DNA of 5,237 nucleotides. It comes from Bacteroidota bacterium (GTDB taxonomy: Bacteria > Bacteroidota > Bacteroidia > JACCXN01). The notes under the pieces were generated by a model. That model was not told the DNA's origin and searched no databases. It saw only the letters and a program-made list of their open reading frames with translations. This document shows positions 1 through 5,237 of the stretch, piece after piece; positions within the stretch are counted from its first letter, which is position 1, and each line of letters begins with the position of its first letter. Made by a program: the position numbers and the translations under genes. The stretch covers positions 1-5,237 of the forward strand of contig JACCXN010000034.1 of NCBI GenBank assembly GCA_013696965.1. The letters are read 5' to 3'.

Positions 1-1
1 A

Positions 2-128
2 TTGCATATAAGCAAGTGGCGGTCTTGGTGCTCTATTGCAAAGCCTGGAATTTCTATTAACTTTGCTGCTCACGGTTTTTGGTTCGGTGCTGCAATCGCC
101 ACCTGCTTATATGCAAAAAACGTTAGCG
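2..128 (+). repeat. attC-like recombination site 1 (left outer box outside the window)
   Basis: An imperfect inverted repeat has arms at 2-23 and 95-116: GCATATAAGCAAGTGGCGGT on the left against ATCGCCACCTGCTTATATGC on the right. 20 of 22 positions pair, and the arms flank a 71-base central region. Five A residues and a C after the right arm lead to the R'-like box GTTAGCG (122-128). The matching R'' box would lie about 8 bases upstream of base 1 and cannot be seen. The inner ends GGCGGT/ATCGCC are shared with the site at 4791-4923, including the same two unpaired positions (14 and 21 of the arm). R' differs from the classical GTTRRRY, so a general attC model may score it poorly. Confidence 0.55.
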
Positions 129-292
129 GAAACCCTAAGGGCGACCGTGCAAGAATTAACGTAACGGACATGAAACAAAATTTTAACCACATCAGACACC
201 AGCGGACGACTGACCAACACGCAGACCGACCCAATGTATTTTTATTTTTTGCCCTCCCGCATTTTTTAAAAACAATTTTATTGCCGACACAC
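122..292 (+). repeat. Left cassette-end module, inverted partner of 4688-4798
   Basis: This non-coding-looking stretch runs from the R' box to the first hairpin. It begins GTTAGCGGA and contains two AT-tracts, GTATTTTTATTTTTT (236-250) and TTTTTAAAAACAATTTT (263-279). Both tracts recur exactly, as reverse complements, in the same order and at similar spacing in the right-hand module (4720-4734 and 4688-4704). The reading frame of the following gene stays open through here, but the translation is rich in Trp, His and Phe with no domain-like pattern, so I treat it as non-coding. The tract TATTTTTTG (243-251) resembles the Bacteroidota -7 element TAnnTTTG with one extra base. No convincing -33 element lies ahead of it, so a promoter here is only possible. 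Confidence 0.5.
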
Positions 293-357
293 ATTTGGCA
301 CATTTGGTTTTGCCCAACAGCAAAAGCCGACCCTTCGCAAAACCAAAAGAGCCAAAT
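293..357 (+). promoter_or_regulatory. Long hairpin just ahead of the first gene
   Basis: Arms 293-313 and 337-357 pair at 19 of 21 positions (TTTGGCACATTTGGTTTTGC with GCAAAACCAAAAGAGCCAAA) around a 23-base loop. The only mismatches are two A·A pairs flanking one C-G pair, in the core ACATTTG/CAAAAGA. The same core and the same two mismatches occur in the hairpin at 4607-4671, whose other stem pairs are different. Four T residues follow (357-360), so it could end transcripts arriving from an upstream cassette. It could equally be a 5' leader structure of this operon, because the signal-peptide codons of the next gene begin directly at its right edge. Confidence 0.5.
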
Positions 358-394
358 TTTCCCTCGCTCTGTTTGGCTTCTCTGCATCTTGACA

Positions 395-1819
395 ATGTTG
401 TTCTCCATTGACAGTTTTGCACAAATCAAAACACCGCAGACACCGCAATTTGAAAATCAACAACCTCAGACACCAACTCAAAATGCTTTAGGTGCAACGA
501 GTAACGACATTATGGAGCAGACCTACCGTAATGCTGAGAAACAAATGGGAGCATACATGAACAGACCTTACCTGACACCTGAACAAAACCAGAAAGCCGC
601 TCAACAATTTCAAATGCAACAGTTGCAAAACCAATCAGGTTATGGAAATCCGACTGCCCAAAACAATTTCAACCAAATGACACCGAAAGCCAAAATGGAA
701 AAGGAAATGGTTGAAATATTAAAGGAAAGTGAACACAGCAATTCCATCACAAACGAAAAAGACTATTACAATTCAGACTATTTCAAAAATGACCTTTCAG
801 GTTACATCAAAGCAAAACAGGTAATACAAGAAATGCTTAACGGCAAACTGACTTTAAGCATTAAGGACGCTTTTTACTTTTCAGAAGCAGCTTTTGGCGA
901 CCTGCATTTAACTTATCAAGAATACAACAATACCATAAAAGCAAACATCGACTTCATTAAGCAATGGCTGAAAGAAAATGGTTACAATTTGAATAATCCC
1001 GAAGCCCTGCATTATGGCATTCAAAAATTTATGTCTGACACATTATATATTACAGTTGATAGCAAAAAGCAAGGACACATTCCATACTATTACGATTATA
1101 TTGACATTCTTTCAGGAAAAGACAGAAAAAATTACTTTGTAACTAAAACCATTGCCACAGGTAGCGGACAATGCCACACTTTTCCAATTACTTATTTGAT
1201 TTTAGCCGAAGCACTCGGCATTGAAGCAAATTTGGCTTATAATCCGCAACATTCCTTTATCCGGTACAAAAACGATCAGGGTGCAGTGATTAACTACGAA
1301 ACAACGGTTGACAAGTTTCTGCCAAATTCATTTTACATTGAAACGCTTCCTGTAATGGCAGAAGCACAAAGAAACAGCTTGTATGTAACCGAACTAAACA
1401 AAAAACAAGTTGTAGCTTCCGTGCTGTTTGACTTGGCAGTTAATTTCATTAAAGAGCATTGGTTACATGACAAATCATTTGTTATTGATTGCATCAATTC
1501 GGCAGAGCCATTTTTTCCAAGACAAGGTTTCATCAACACCGCAAACAACTATTTACACAAGCGATTATATGCAGACGACTTCAATAGTAAAATTCAGGAA
1601 AGGGGAATTAAAGACTTGAAAGAAATGGAAAAATACCCCGATGTATTGCAAGCATACAAAAACTACTATGGTTATATGGAAAGTGTAAGCAAATTAGGAA
1701 TACAGGATTTTCCAGAAGCCGAATATTTACAGCTTCTTAAATACTATGACCAAAAGGGAAAAATACAAACAGCACAAAAGATAAATGCAAAATCAAAAAA
1801 ATCATTATTCATAAATTAA
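395..1819 (+). CDS. Exported protein with transglutaminase-like (Cys-His-Asn/Glu) domain
   Basis: The protein has about 474 residues if ATG 395 is the start. Just upstream the same frame encodes PRSVWLLCILTMLFSIDSFA followed by Q, which looks like a full type I signal peptide. The true start may therefore lie upstream, at a rare ATT (356) or a TTG (281 or 389); ATG 170 would add non-coding-looking sequence. The mature protein opens with about 90 Gln/Asn/Pro-rich residues, then a folded region. The transglutaminase-like core is GSGQCHTF (Cys260), QHSFIRY (His286) and NYETT (Asn300/Glu302), the usual cysteine-histidine-acid order of the transglutaminase/papain-like superfamily; the substrate is unknown. 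The C-terminal 170 residues look helical and may form TPR-like hairpins. The next gene starts 10 bases later and carries a diverged version of the same domain, so the two are probably co-transcribed and work together outside the cytoplasm. Whether the domain is enzymatic or only a scaffold cannot be told. Confidence 0.75.
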   Translation: MLFSIDSFAQIKTPQTPQFENQQPQTPTQNALGATSNDIMEQTYRNAEKQMGAYMNRPYLTPEQNQKAAQQFQMQQLQNQSGYGNPTAQNNFNQMTPKAKMEKEMVEILKESEHSNSITNEKDYYNSDYFKNDLSGYIKAKQVIQEMLNGKLTLSIKDAFYFSEAAFGDLHLTYQEYNNTIKANIDFIKQWLKENGYNLNNPEALHYGIQKFMSDTLYITVDSKKQGHIPYYYDYIDILSGKDRKNYFVTKTIATGSGQCHTFPITYLILAEALGIEANLAYNPQHSFIRYKNDQGAVINYETTVDKFLPNSFYIETLPVMAEAQRNSLYVTELNKKQVVASVLFDLAVNFIKEHWLHDKSFVIDCINSAEPFFPRQGFINTANNYLHKRLYADDFNSKIQERGIKDLKEMEKYPDVLQAYKNYYGYMESVSKLGIQDFPEAEYLQLLKYYDQKGKIQTAQKINAKSKKSLFIN

Positions 1820-1829
1820 TACTTTTACC

Positions 1830-4055
1830 ATGATGAAAACCTATATCCGAATATTCGTAGCAACCTTGTTGCTTTTTGGTGCTTGCAAAACGCAAAAGCC
1901 AATAATTAATGACAGTGTTTCTCATGCACCAGATGAAACTGTTCAGCCAAAGGTGGACACAGCCAATTATAACTATCCACCACCACGATATTACAGCGTT
2001 CCAAAGAAAGTATTCAAAGAATTAGAAAACTATGAAACGGCTTTTGACGAACTCAAAGCCATGTTGGAAGGCACTAAAGAACCAAATTTTGAAAGAGCCG
2101 TCTTTATCAGTGAAAATCCTTATCACGGAAGTAAATATACATACCAACAATTTCAAGAAATCATTGATGTTCATTTGTATTTTATCAATCAAATTATCAG
2201 TGAAAATGACAAGAGCGACAGCATTGATTTTAATGTAAAAGTTAATCAATACGGCAGGTTCAACATGGACGACATTAGACATTTACCTGACGAGAAAAAA
2301 GAACTTTATAAAAAAGCAATTGCCAATTGGTCAATCTTTACTTACATCACCGATACCGTAAAAATTTATCCGTTTTTTCATAAACCTTTTTCTTATGCTA
2401 CACATGACCCTTTTGGAATAAAAGATTGGTCAAATTCACAGGTAATTAATCTTCTTTATTCACAAGAACAAAAGGGCAACTGCTTTGCTCTGACTGCATT
2501 TTTCAAAATACTATCCGACAGGTTGAAATCGGATGCGAGAATTTGCACCGCCCCACAGCACATTTACATTCAGCACAAAGACAAAAAAGGAGACTATTAC
2601 AATGTTGAACTTGCAACCGCAGGACATCCCGGTGATGGAACAATTCAGACATTGACGCATACAACCACAGAAGGAATTAAAAGCGGTATTGCATTAAGAA
2701 GTTACGACACCAAACAAAGTATAGGCATTTGTTTAATAAATCTTGCTAAGAGCTATGAGCATAAGTTCGGTTCTAAAGACGATGATTTCATGCTCAAATG
2801 TGCTGAATTGGTTCTGAAGAATGACAGATTAAACCTAAATGCTTTATTGCTAAAACAACAGATTTTAGATGCAAGAGTAACAGGTTACGCAATAGAAAAC
2901 AACATCAACGACATCAACAATCTGAAAGCAAACAGTGAAATTTCACATACTGTTTATGAACTTGAAAGACACATTGCCTTGCTGTATCGCTTGGGCTATC
3001 GTCAAATGCCCTACGACATGCAGGAAATTATCATGACAGGGATAATTCCTGAAACTTTTGTAGATAAAAATCCAACTCCGTTCACCACCATTGACCCAGT
3101 TGACGAACACAGAAAAAAGTTTACAACTCTTTATGGTGGTGTTTTTCAAGAAGTATTTGTAACAAGAGAATTTGAACCGTTTGGACATTTTACCTTTCAA
3201 ACTGCCACCAACAAAATCACAGTCATTGACACCACAGCACAAACAGGATTTTTAATTGACCCTGTTGCTTTTGCTTACGATTTTGGAGCAAGAATGTATG
3301 ATGCAAGGTTGGGGATGTTCACAAGTGTTGACCCCAAATTCAATGTGTTTCCTTCAAGGTCTCCCTACTCTGCTTTTATGAATAACCCGATATTTTGGGA
3401 CGACCCTGATGGACAATGTCCTATTTGTCCTTGGTTAGATGCAATAGTGGATATTGGTTTTGTAGCCTACGATGTAGGTTTATTAATTCATGAAAAGGTA
3501 ACTACAGGCTCTACAAGCGGAGCAAATTGGGCGGCTCTTACTGCTGATGTTGGTTCTATTTTTATTCCTATGTCAGTCGGAGCAGGTATGGCAGTTCGTG
3601 CAGGTTTAACCACCACAAAAATAGGTGCTAAAACAACGACAAAACTTGTAATTAAAAGTGCCGATAATGTTAAGGATATAACTACTCAAGTTCTAAAAAA
3701 ACATGACATTGCCGCTGATGCAGTTAAAGTAGTTCAAGGAAAGTCAGATAAAGTGGCAGTAATTGGTCAGGGAATGACAAGAGTTAAAGGGTTAGGTGAT
3801 GAAATTGGTGCTAATGTGTTTAATCCATCGAAAGCAGCACAAAAAGAATGGGATGATTTATTAATAAAATCAGGAGGAGGTAAATTGAGTGATGATGTGG
3901 TTAAGAACACAAAACTACATAAAGAAAATCAAACATGGATTAAACAAATGAAAGATGAAGGTGCAACAATAATAGACATTGGAAGTCAACAAGGCAAATC
4001 TAAAAGCACATTTTACGAAATGGAAAAAACTACCATATATGGAAGCGGAAATTAA
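1830..4055 (+). CDS. Transglutaminase-like lipoprotein fused to Rhs core end and C-terminal toxin domain
   Basis: The protein has 741 residues and an ATG-ATG start 10 bases after the upstream stop. Residues 1-19 are a lipoprotein signal (LLLFGAC, lipobox Cys19). Residues about 85-262 form a transglutaminase-like domain with GNC (Cys218), QHIYI (His244) and NVEL (Asn258/Glu260). A helical, TPR-like part runs to about 410, including LGYRQMP. A linker leads to the Rhs core end: YDFGARMYDARLGMFTSVDP (483-502), SPY (511-513), NNP (518-520) and DPDG (525-528). This resembles the site where classical Rhs proteins cleave off their toxin, but the large Rhs cocoon is absent. Residues 535-605 resemble a pre-toxin linker (DIGFVAYDVG, then a Gly/Ala/Thr-rich stretch). 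Residues about 641-738 (VAVIGQGM ... KENQTWI ... IIDIG ... FYEMEKTTIYG) look like a polymorphic-toxin C-terminus that I cannot assign to a named family. The candidate immunity gene overlaps the 3' end by 17 bases. The toxin role is inferred from architecture; the domain order is visible. Confidence 0.82.
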   Translation: MMKTYIRIFVATLLLFGACKTQKPIINDSVSHAPDETVQPKVDTANYNYPPPRYYSVPKKVFKELENYETAFDELKAMLEGTKEPNFERAVFISENPYHGSKYTYQQFQEIIDVHLYFINQIISENDKSDSIDFNVKVNQYGRFNMDDIRHLPDEKKELYKKAIANWSIFTYITDTVKIYPFFHKPFSYATHDPFGIKDWSNSQVINLLYSQEQKGNCFALTAFFKILSDRLKSDARICTAPQHIYIQHKDKKGDYYNVELATAGHPGDGTIQTLTHTTTEGIKSGIALRSYDTKQSIGICLINLAKSYEHKFGSKDDDFMLKCAELVLKNDRLNLNALLLKQQILDARVTGYAIENNINDINNLKANSEISHTVYELERHIALLYRLGYRQMPYDMQEIIMTGIIPETFVDKNPTPFTTIDPVDEHRKKFTTLYGGVFQEVFVTREFEPFGHFTFQTATNKITVIDTTAQTGFLIDPVAFAYDFGARMYDARLGMFTSVDPKFNVFPSRSPYSAFMNNPIFWDDPDGQCPICPWLDAIVDIGFVAYDVGLLIHEKVTTGSTSGANWAALTADVGSIFIPMSVGAGMAVRAGLTTTKIGAKTTTKLVIKSADNVKDITTQVLKKHDIAADAVKVVQGKSDKVAVIGQGMTRVKGLGDEIGANVFNPSKAAQKEWDDLLIKSGGGKLSDDVVKNTKLHKENQTWIKQMKDEGATIIDIGSQQGKSKSTFYEMEKTTIYGSGN

Positions 4056-4593
4056 AAATTTACCAAAAGATATTGGACAGAAAATATTGATTGTGGTTAA
4101 GAATACTAAATCAATTTTTCAACCATTGAAGTCGTATGACTATGTTCTTGAAAAAATTGAGTTTGATAAGAGCTTAGTTATAAAATACGCATTAAATATA
4201 ATTTACAGTAATCATTCGGCTAATAGAAAAATAATTATTCACTATGAGCCGATTGATATAGAAAACAAAAGTATTGATATGCTAACACTGCATATAATTA
4301 AAATGAATGACTCTGAAAAGGAAATTGAATTTTATAGGTTTTTAAAAAAATGCGATATTCAAATTGACTTGGACACATTGCTTTATATAAATCACGATAA
4401 ATCGTGGTCATTTAAAGAAAATACAAAAGTTGTTCTGAAACTGAATTTGCTATACTTGACCACATTAGCAGAAAATATTATTACGGGTAAAAAGTGGGAA
4501 GAAGGATTAAAGTTTAAGTGGGATGAGCAATTAGAAAAAATGATATATGAAGAACAAAAAAATATATTATATAAGGACAACAAGCAAGAGTAA
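4039..4593 (+). CDS. Putative cytoplasmic immunity protein for the Rhs-linked toxin
   Basis: The protein has 184 residues from ATG 4039, which lies inside the end of the toxin gene (17-base overlap). That spacing suggests translational coupling. A TTG at 3979 in the same frame would add 20 residues inside the toxin codons and is less likely. There is no signal peptide or membrane segment, and the protein is rich in Lys, Ile, Glu and Asn with alternating strand- and helix-like segments. I do not recognise the family. The immunity role rests on position directly after a toxin C-terminus, small size, cytoplasmic character and base composition: sample lines contain 13 and 15 G/C in 60, against 24 and 29 in 60 in the two upstream genes. 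Such AT-richness is common in immunity genes exchanged with their toxin. A cytoplasmic immunity protein would imply a toxin that acts on a cytoplasmic target. Confidence 0.65.
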   Translation: MEAEIKNLPKDIGQKILIVVKNTKSIFQPLKSYDYVLEKIEFDKSLVIKYALNIIYSNHSANRKIIIHYEPIDIENKSIDMLTLHIIKMNDSEKEIEFYRFLKKCDIQIDLDTLLYINHDKSWSFKENTKVVLKLNLLYLTTLAENIITGKKWEEGLKFKWDEQLEKMIYEEQKNILYKDNKQE

Positions 4594-4606
4594 TGCATTC
4601 ATCCGT

Positions 4607-4674
4607 AAGCACACACATTTGCAAGTCGCACAAGCCAACTCACAAACCAAAACTTGCAAAAGAGTGTGCTTTTT
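4607..4674 (+). terminator. Hairpin plus T-tract after the operon, possible intrinsic terminator
   Basis: Arms 4607-4626 (AAGCACACACATTTGCAAGT) and 4652-4671 (ACTTGCAAAAGAGTGTGCTT) pair at 18 of 20 positions around a 25-base loop, and T5 ends at 4674. The hairpin starts 14 bases after the stop of the immunity-like gene, which fits a terminator. The loop is larger than in typical intrinsic terminators. The internal core ACATTTG/CAAAAGA with two A·A mismatches is identical to the hairpin at 293-357, so it may be a cassette-family structure with another role. Confidence 0.5.
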
Positions 4675-4687
4675 GCCACCCAAGTAA

Positions 4688-4798
4688 AAAATTGTTTTTA
4701 AAAATTTCCAACCCTTCAAAAAAAATAAAAATACGCAACCGCACAACCCACGACAGACTATGCAACTCGACACGAAAGCCAGAAGGGCATCCGCTAAC
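4688..4798 (-). repeat. Right cassette-end module, inverted partner of 122-292
   Basis: Read on the minus strand from the box at 4791-4798, this region begins GTTAGCGGA and then carries GTATTTTTATTTTTT (complement of 4720-4734) and TTTTTAAAAACAATTTT (complement of 4688-4704). The order and approximate spacing match the left module. A short ORF crosses it on the + strand (4593-4832), but it runs through the hairpin and into the attC-like stem and has no protein-like pattern, so I treat the region as non-coding. Confidence 0.5.
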
Positions 4799-4923
4799 AG
4801 CACCTACAAGAAATTGGCGGTTCAGTGGTTAAATAAAGCTTTGTGCTTCGTATCAAGTTTTGTGGTGGCAGACAGTTTTCGTCTCCGAAATCGCCAACTT
4901 CTTGTAGCTGCAAACCGTTAAAT
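4791..4923 (+). repeat. attC-like recombination site 2 (complete)
   Basis: The site runs from an R''-like box CCGCTAAC (4791-4798) through arms 4800-4822 and 4889-4911 to the R' box GTTAAAT (4917-4923), which fits the classical GTTRRRY. The arms pair at 20 of 23 positions (CTACAAGAAATTGGCGGTT against AATCGCCAACTTCTTGTAG plus a few outer bases). Mismatches fall at arm positions 4, 14 and 21; the last two coincide with those of site 1. The central region is 66 bases long and differs from that of site 1 except for short stretches such as CTTTG and TGCT. At about 133 bases the length is within the range of long attC sites. Confidence 0.6.
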
Positions 4924-5020
4924 GACCTTGCGAATATTTTTTGAGAAGTCATGTAACTTCGCGTTAGCCGCAGCGGAAAAAGTAGCCGCGATTTTTTCAG
5001 AGCATGGACATCATTCATGA
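4922..5020 (+). CDS. Possible 32-residue peptide at the start of the next cassette
   Basis: ATG 4922 overlaps the R' box of attC-like site 2, so it would be the first reading frame of the downstream cassette. The product (MTLRIFFEKSCNFALAAAEK, then VAAIFSEHGHHS) is Ala/Phe-rich and amphipathic in appearance. I do not recognise it. Its stop TGA overlaps the next ATG as ATGA. It is short enough to be chance, and no ribosome-binding site or promoter is evident. Confidence 0.2.
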   Translation: MTLRIFFEKSCNFALAAAEKVAAIFSEHGHHS

Positions 5021-5106
5021 TCAATGAATGCACAGACAAAATCCCGGCTCCTTCAAAAAAATTTCAGGGACAAAAACATTATTTTGACCAGACAGTTGTC
5101 GTTTGA
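5017..5106 (+). CDS. Possible 29-residue peptide overlapping the preceding small ORF
   Basis: ATG 5017 overlaps the TGA of the previous small frame (ATGA), an arrangement typical of translational coupling. The product starts MINECTDKIPAPSKKFQGQK and ends at TGA 5104-5106. It is polar with no recognised motif. The two frames could also be pieces of one gene broken by a frameshift. Chance is a real possibility. Confidence 0.15.
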   Translation: MINECTDKIPAPSKKFQGQKHYFDQTVVV

Positions 5107-5237
5107 TAGACTCAAAACTAACGAGGCCGCCTTTTCCGAGTAAGCAATAGCGTAGTTGTCGTGGTGTTGGGTTAAGGCGCAAACGCCATTTAACAGGCGG
5201 TTAACGCCAACCTGGGCATTGGGTAAAGAATGTGTGT
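5107..5237. other. Non-coding tail with two adjacent small hairpins
   Basis: I see no gene here. GTTAAGGCG (5171-5179) pairs with CGCC (5184-5187) and TTAAC (5190-5194), leaving two bulged bases and a CAAA loop. GGCG (5196-5199) pairs with CGCC (5205-5208) around GTTAA. These two hairpins share the GGCG/CGCC stem and GTTAA letters. They may belong to another repeat that continues past the window. Confidence 0.3.

Larger units (their letters stand above)
123..4917 (+). mobile_element. Putative giant integron-like gene cassette carrying a toxin-immunity operon
   Basis: This is the segment between two attC-like palindromes. If recombination follows the integron rule (cut between G and TT of the R' box GTT...), the cassette would run from just after G122 to G4917, about 4.8 kb. 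Its left end, GTTAGCGG at 122-129, is the exact reverse complement of CCGCTAAC at 4791-4798, while the R' box that now closes the right palindrome (GTTAAAT, 4917-4923) pairs only through its GTT core. That is the arrangement expected when the R' end belongs to the next cassette, and circularisation would restore full pairing. All three genes lie on the + strand, ahead of the right attC, as in normal cassettes. The size is far above the usual 0.5-1 kb. No integrase is visible in the window, so the assignment is an inference. A Bacteroidota intergenic repeat family that is not moved by IntI is the main alternative. Confidence 0.5.

Noticed and set aside
2-394. Continuation of the first gene's reading frame back to the window start, with possible starts at TTG 2 or ATG 170
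   Set aside because: The stretch overlaps the attC-like palindrome, the AT module and the hairpin, and its translation has no protein-like pattern before the signal peptide. Openness of the frame is likely chance.
70-481. Several minus-strand ORFs of 67-119 codons
   Set aside because: They overlap each other in three frames and cover the palindrome and hairpin. No motif or domain pattern is visible.
4593-4832. Plus-strand 79-codon ORF after the immunity-like gene
   Set aside because: It runs through the hairpin, the AT tracts and into the attC stem, and is Lys/His/Thr-rich without a recognisable pattern.
4935-4943. TATTTTTTG as a Bacteroidota -7 promoter element
   Set aside because: It has one base too many for TAnnTTTG, lacks a -33 TTG at proper spacing, and such strings are expected in AT-rich DNA.
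4794-5039. Minus-strand 81-codon ORF
   Set aside because: It is generated by the attC palindrome and the DNA after it. There is no start context or protein-like pattern.
5114-5204. Possible third attC-like site between ACTAACGAGGCCGCC and GGCGGTTAA
   Set aside because: Only the GGCGG/CCGCC core and part of the TAAC/GTTA letters pair, without the long covarying arms of the other two sites.

Overview
The window looks like accessory DNA from a member of the Bacteroidota. The genes are AT-rich, there is no clear Shine-Dalgarno ahead of the starts, one gene encodes a lipoprotein, and the Rhs core end is of the type common in that phylum (YDFGARMYDARLG ... SVDP ... SPY ... NNP ... DPDG). No rRNA, tRNA, CRISPR array, transposase or integrase gene is visible.

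Layout. Positions 2-128 hold most of an attC-like imperfect palindrome ending in GTTAGCGG. An AT-rich non-coding module (122-292) and a long hairpin (293-357) follow. Three same-strand genes come next. The first (best called from 395 to 1819) is an exported protein with a transglutaminase-like Cys-His-Asn/Glu core. The second (1830-4055) is a lipoprotein that joins a divergent copy of that core, a helical region, a short Rhs core end, a pre-toxin linker and a polymorphic-toxin-like C-terminus. The third (4039-4593) is a small, very AT-rich cytoplasmic protein placed as an immunity protein. Then come a second hairpin of the same design as the first, with a T-tract (4607-4674), an inverted copy of the AT-rich module (4688-4798) and a complete attC-like palindrome (4791-4923). 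The remaining 300 bases hold at best two tiny overlapping ORFs and a pair of small hairpins.

How it fits together. The unit from about 123 to 4917 has the form of one very large (about 4.8 kb) integron-type gene cassette. Its own left end (GTTAGCGG) is the exact reverse complement of the R''-like box near its right end (CCGCTAAC), so circularisation would restore a fully paired outer box. The cargo reads as a toxin-immunity operon: one exported partner, one lipid-anchored toxin carrier and one immunity protein. The cassette interpretation and the toxin role are inferences from sequence pattern. The inverted repeats, shared motifs, gene order and catalytic-type residues are directly visible.
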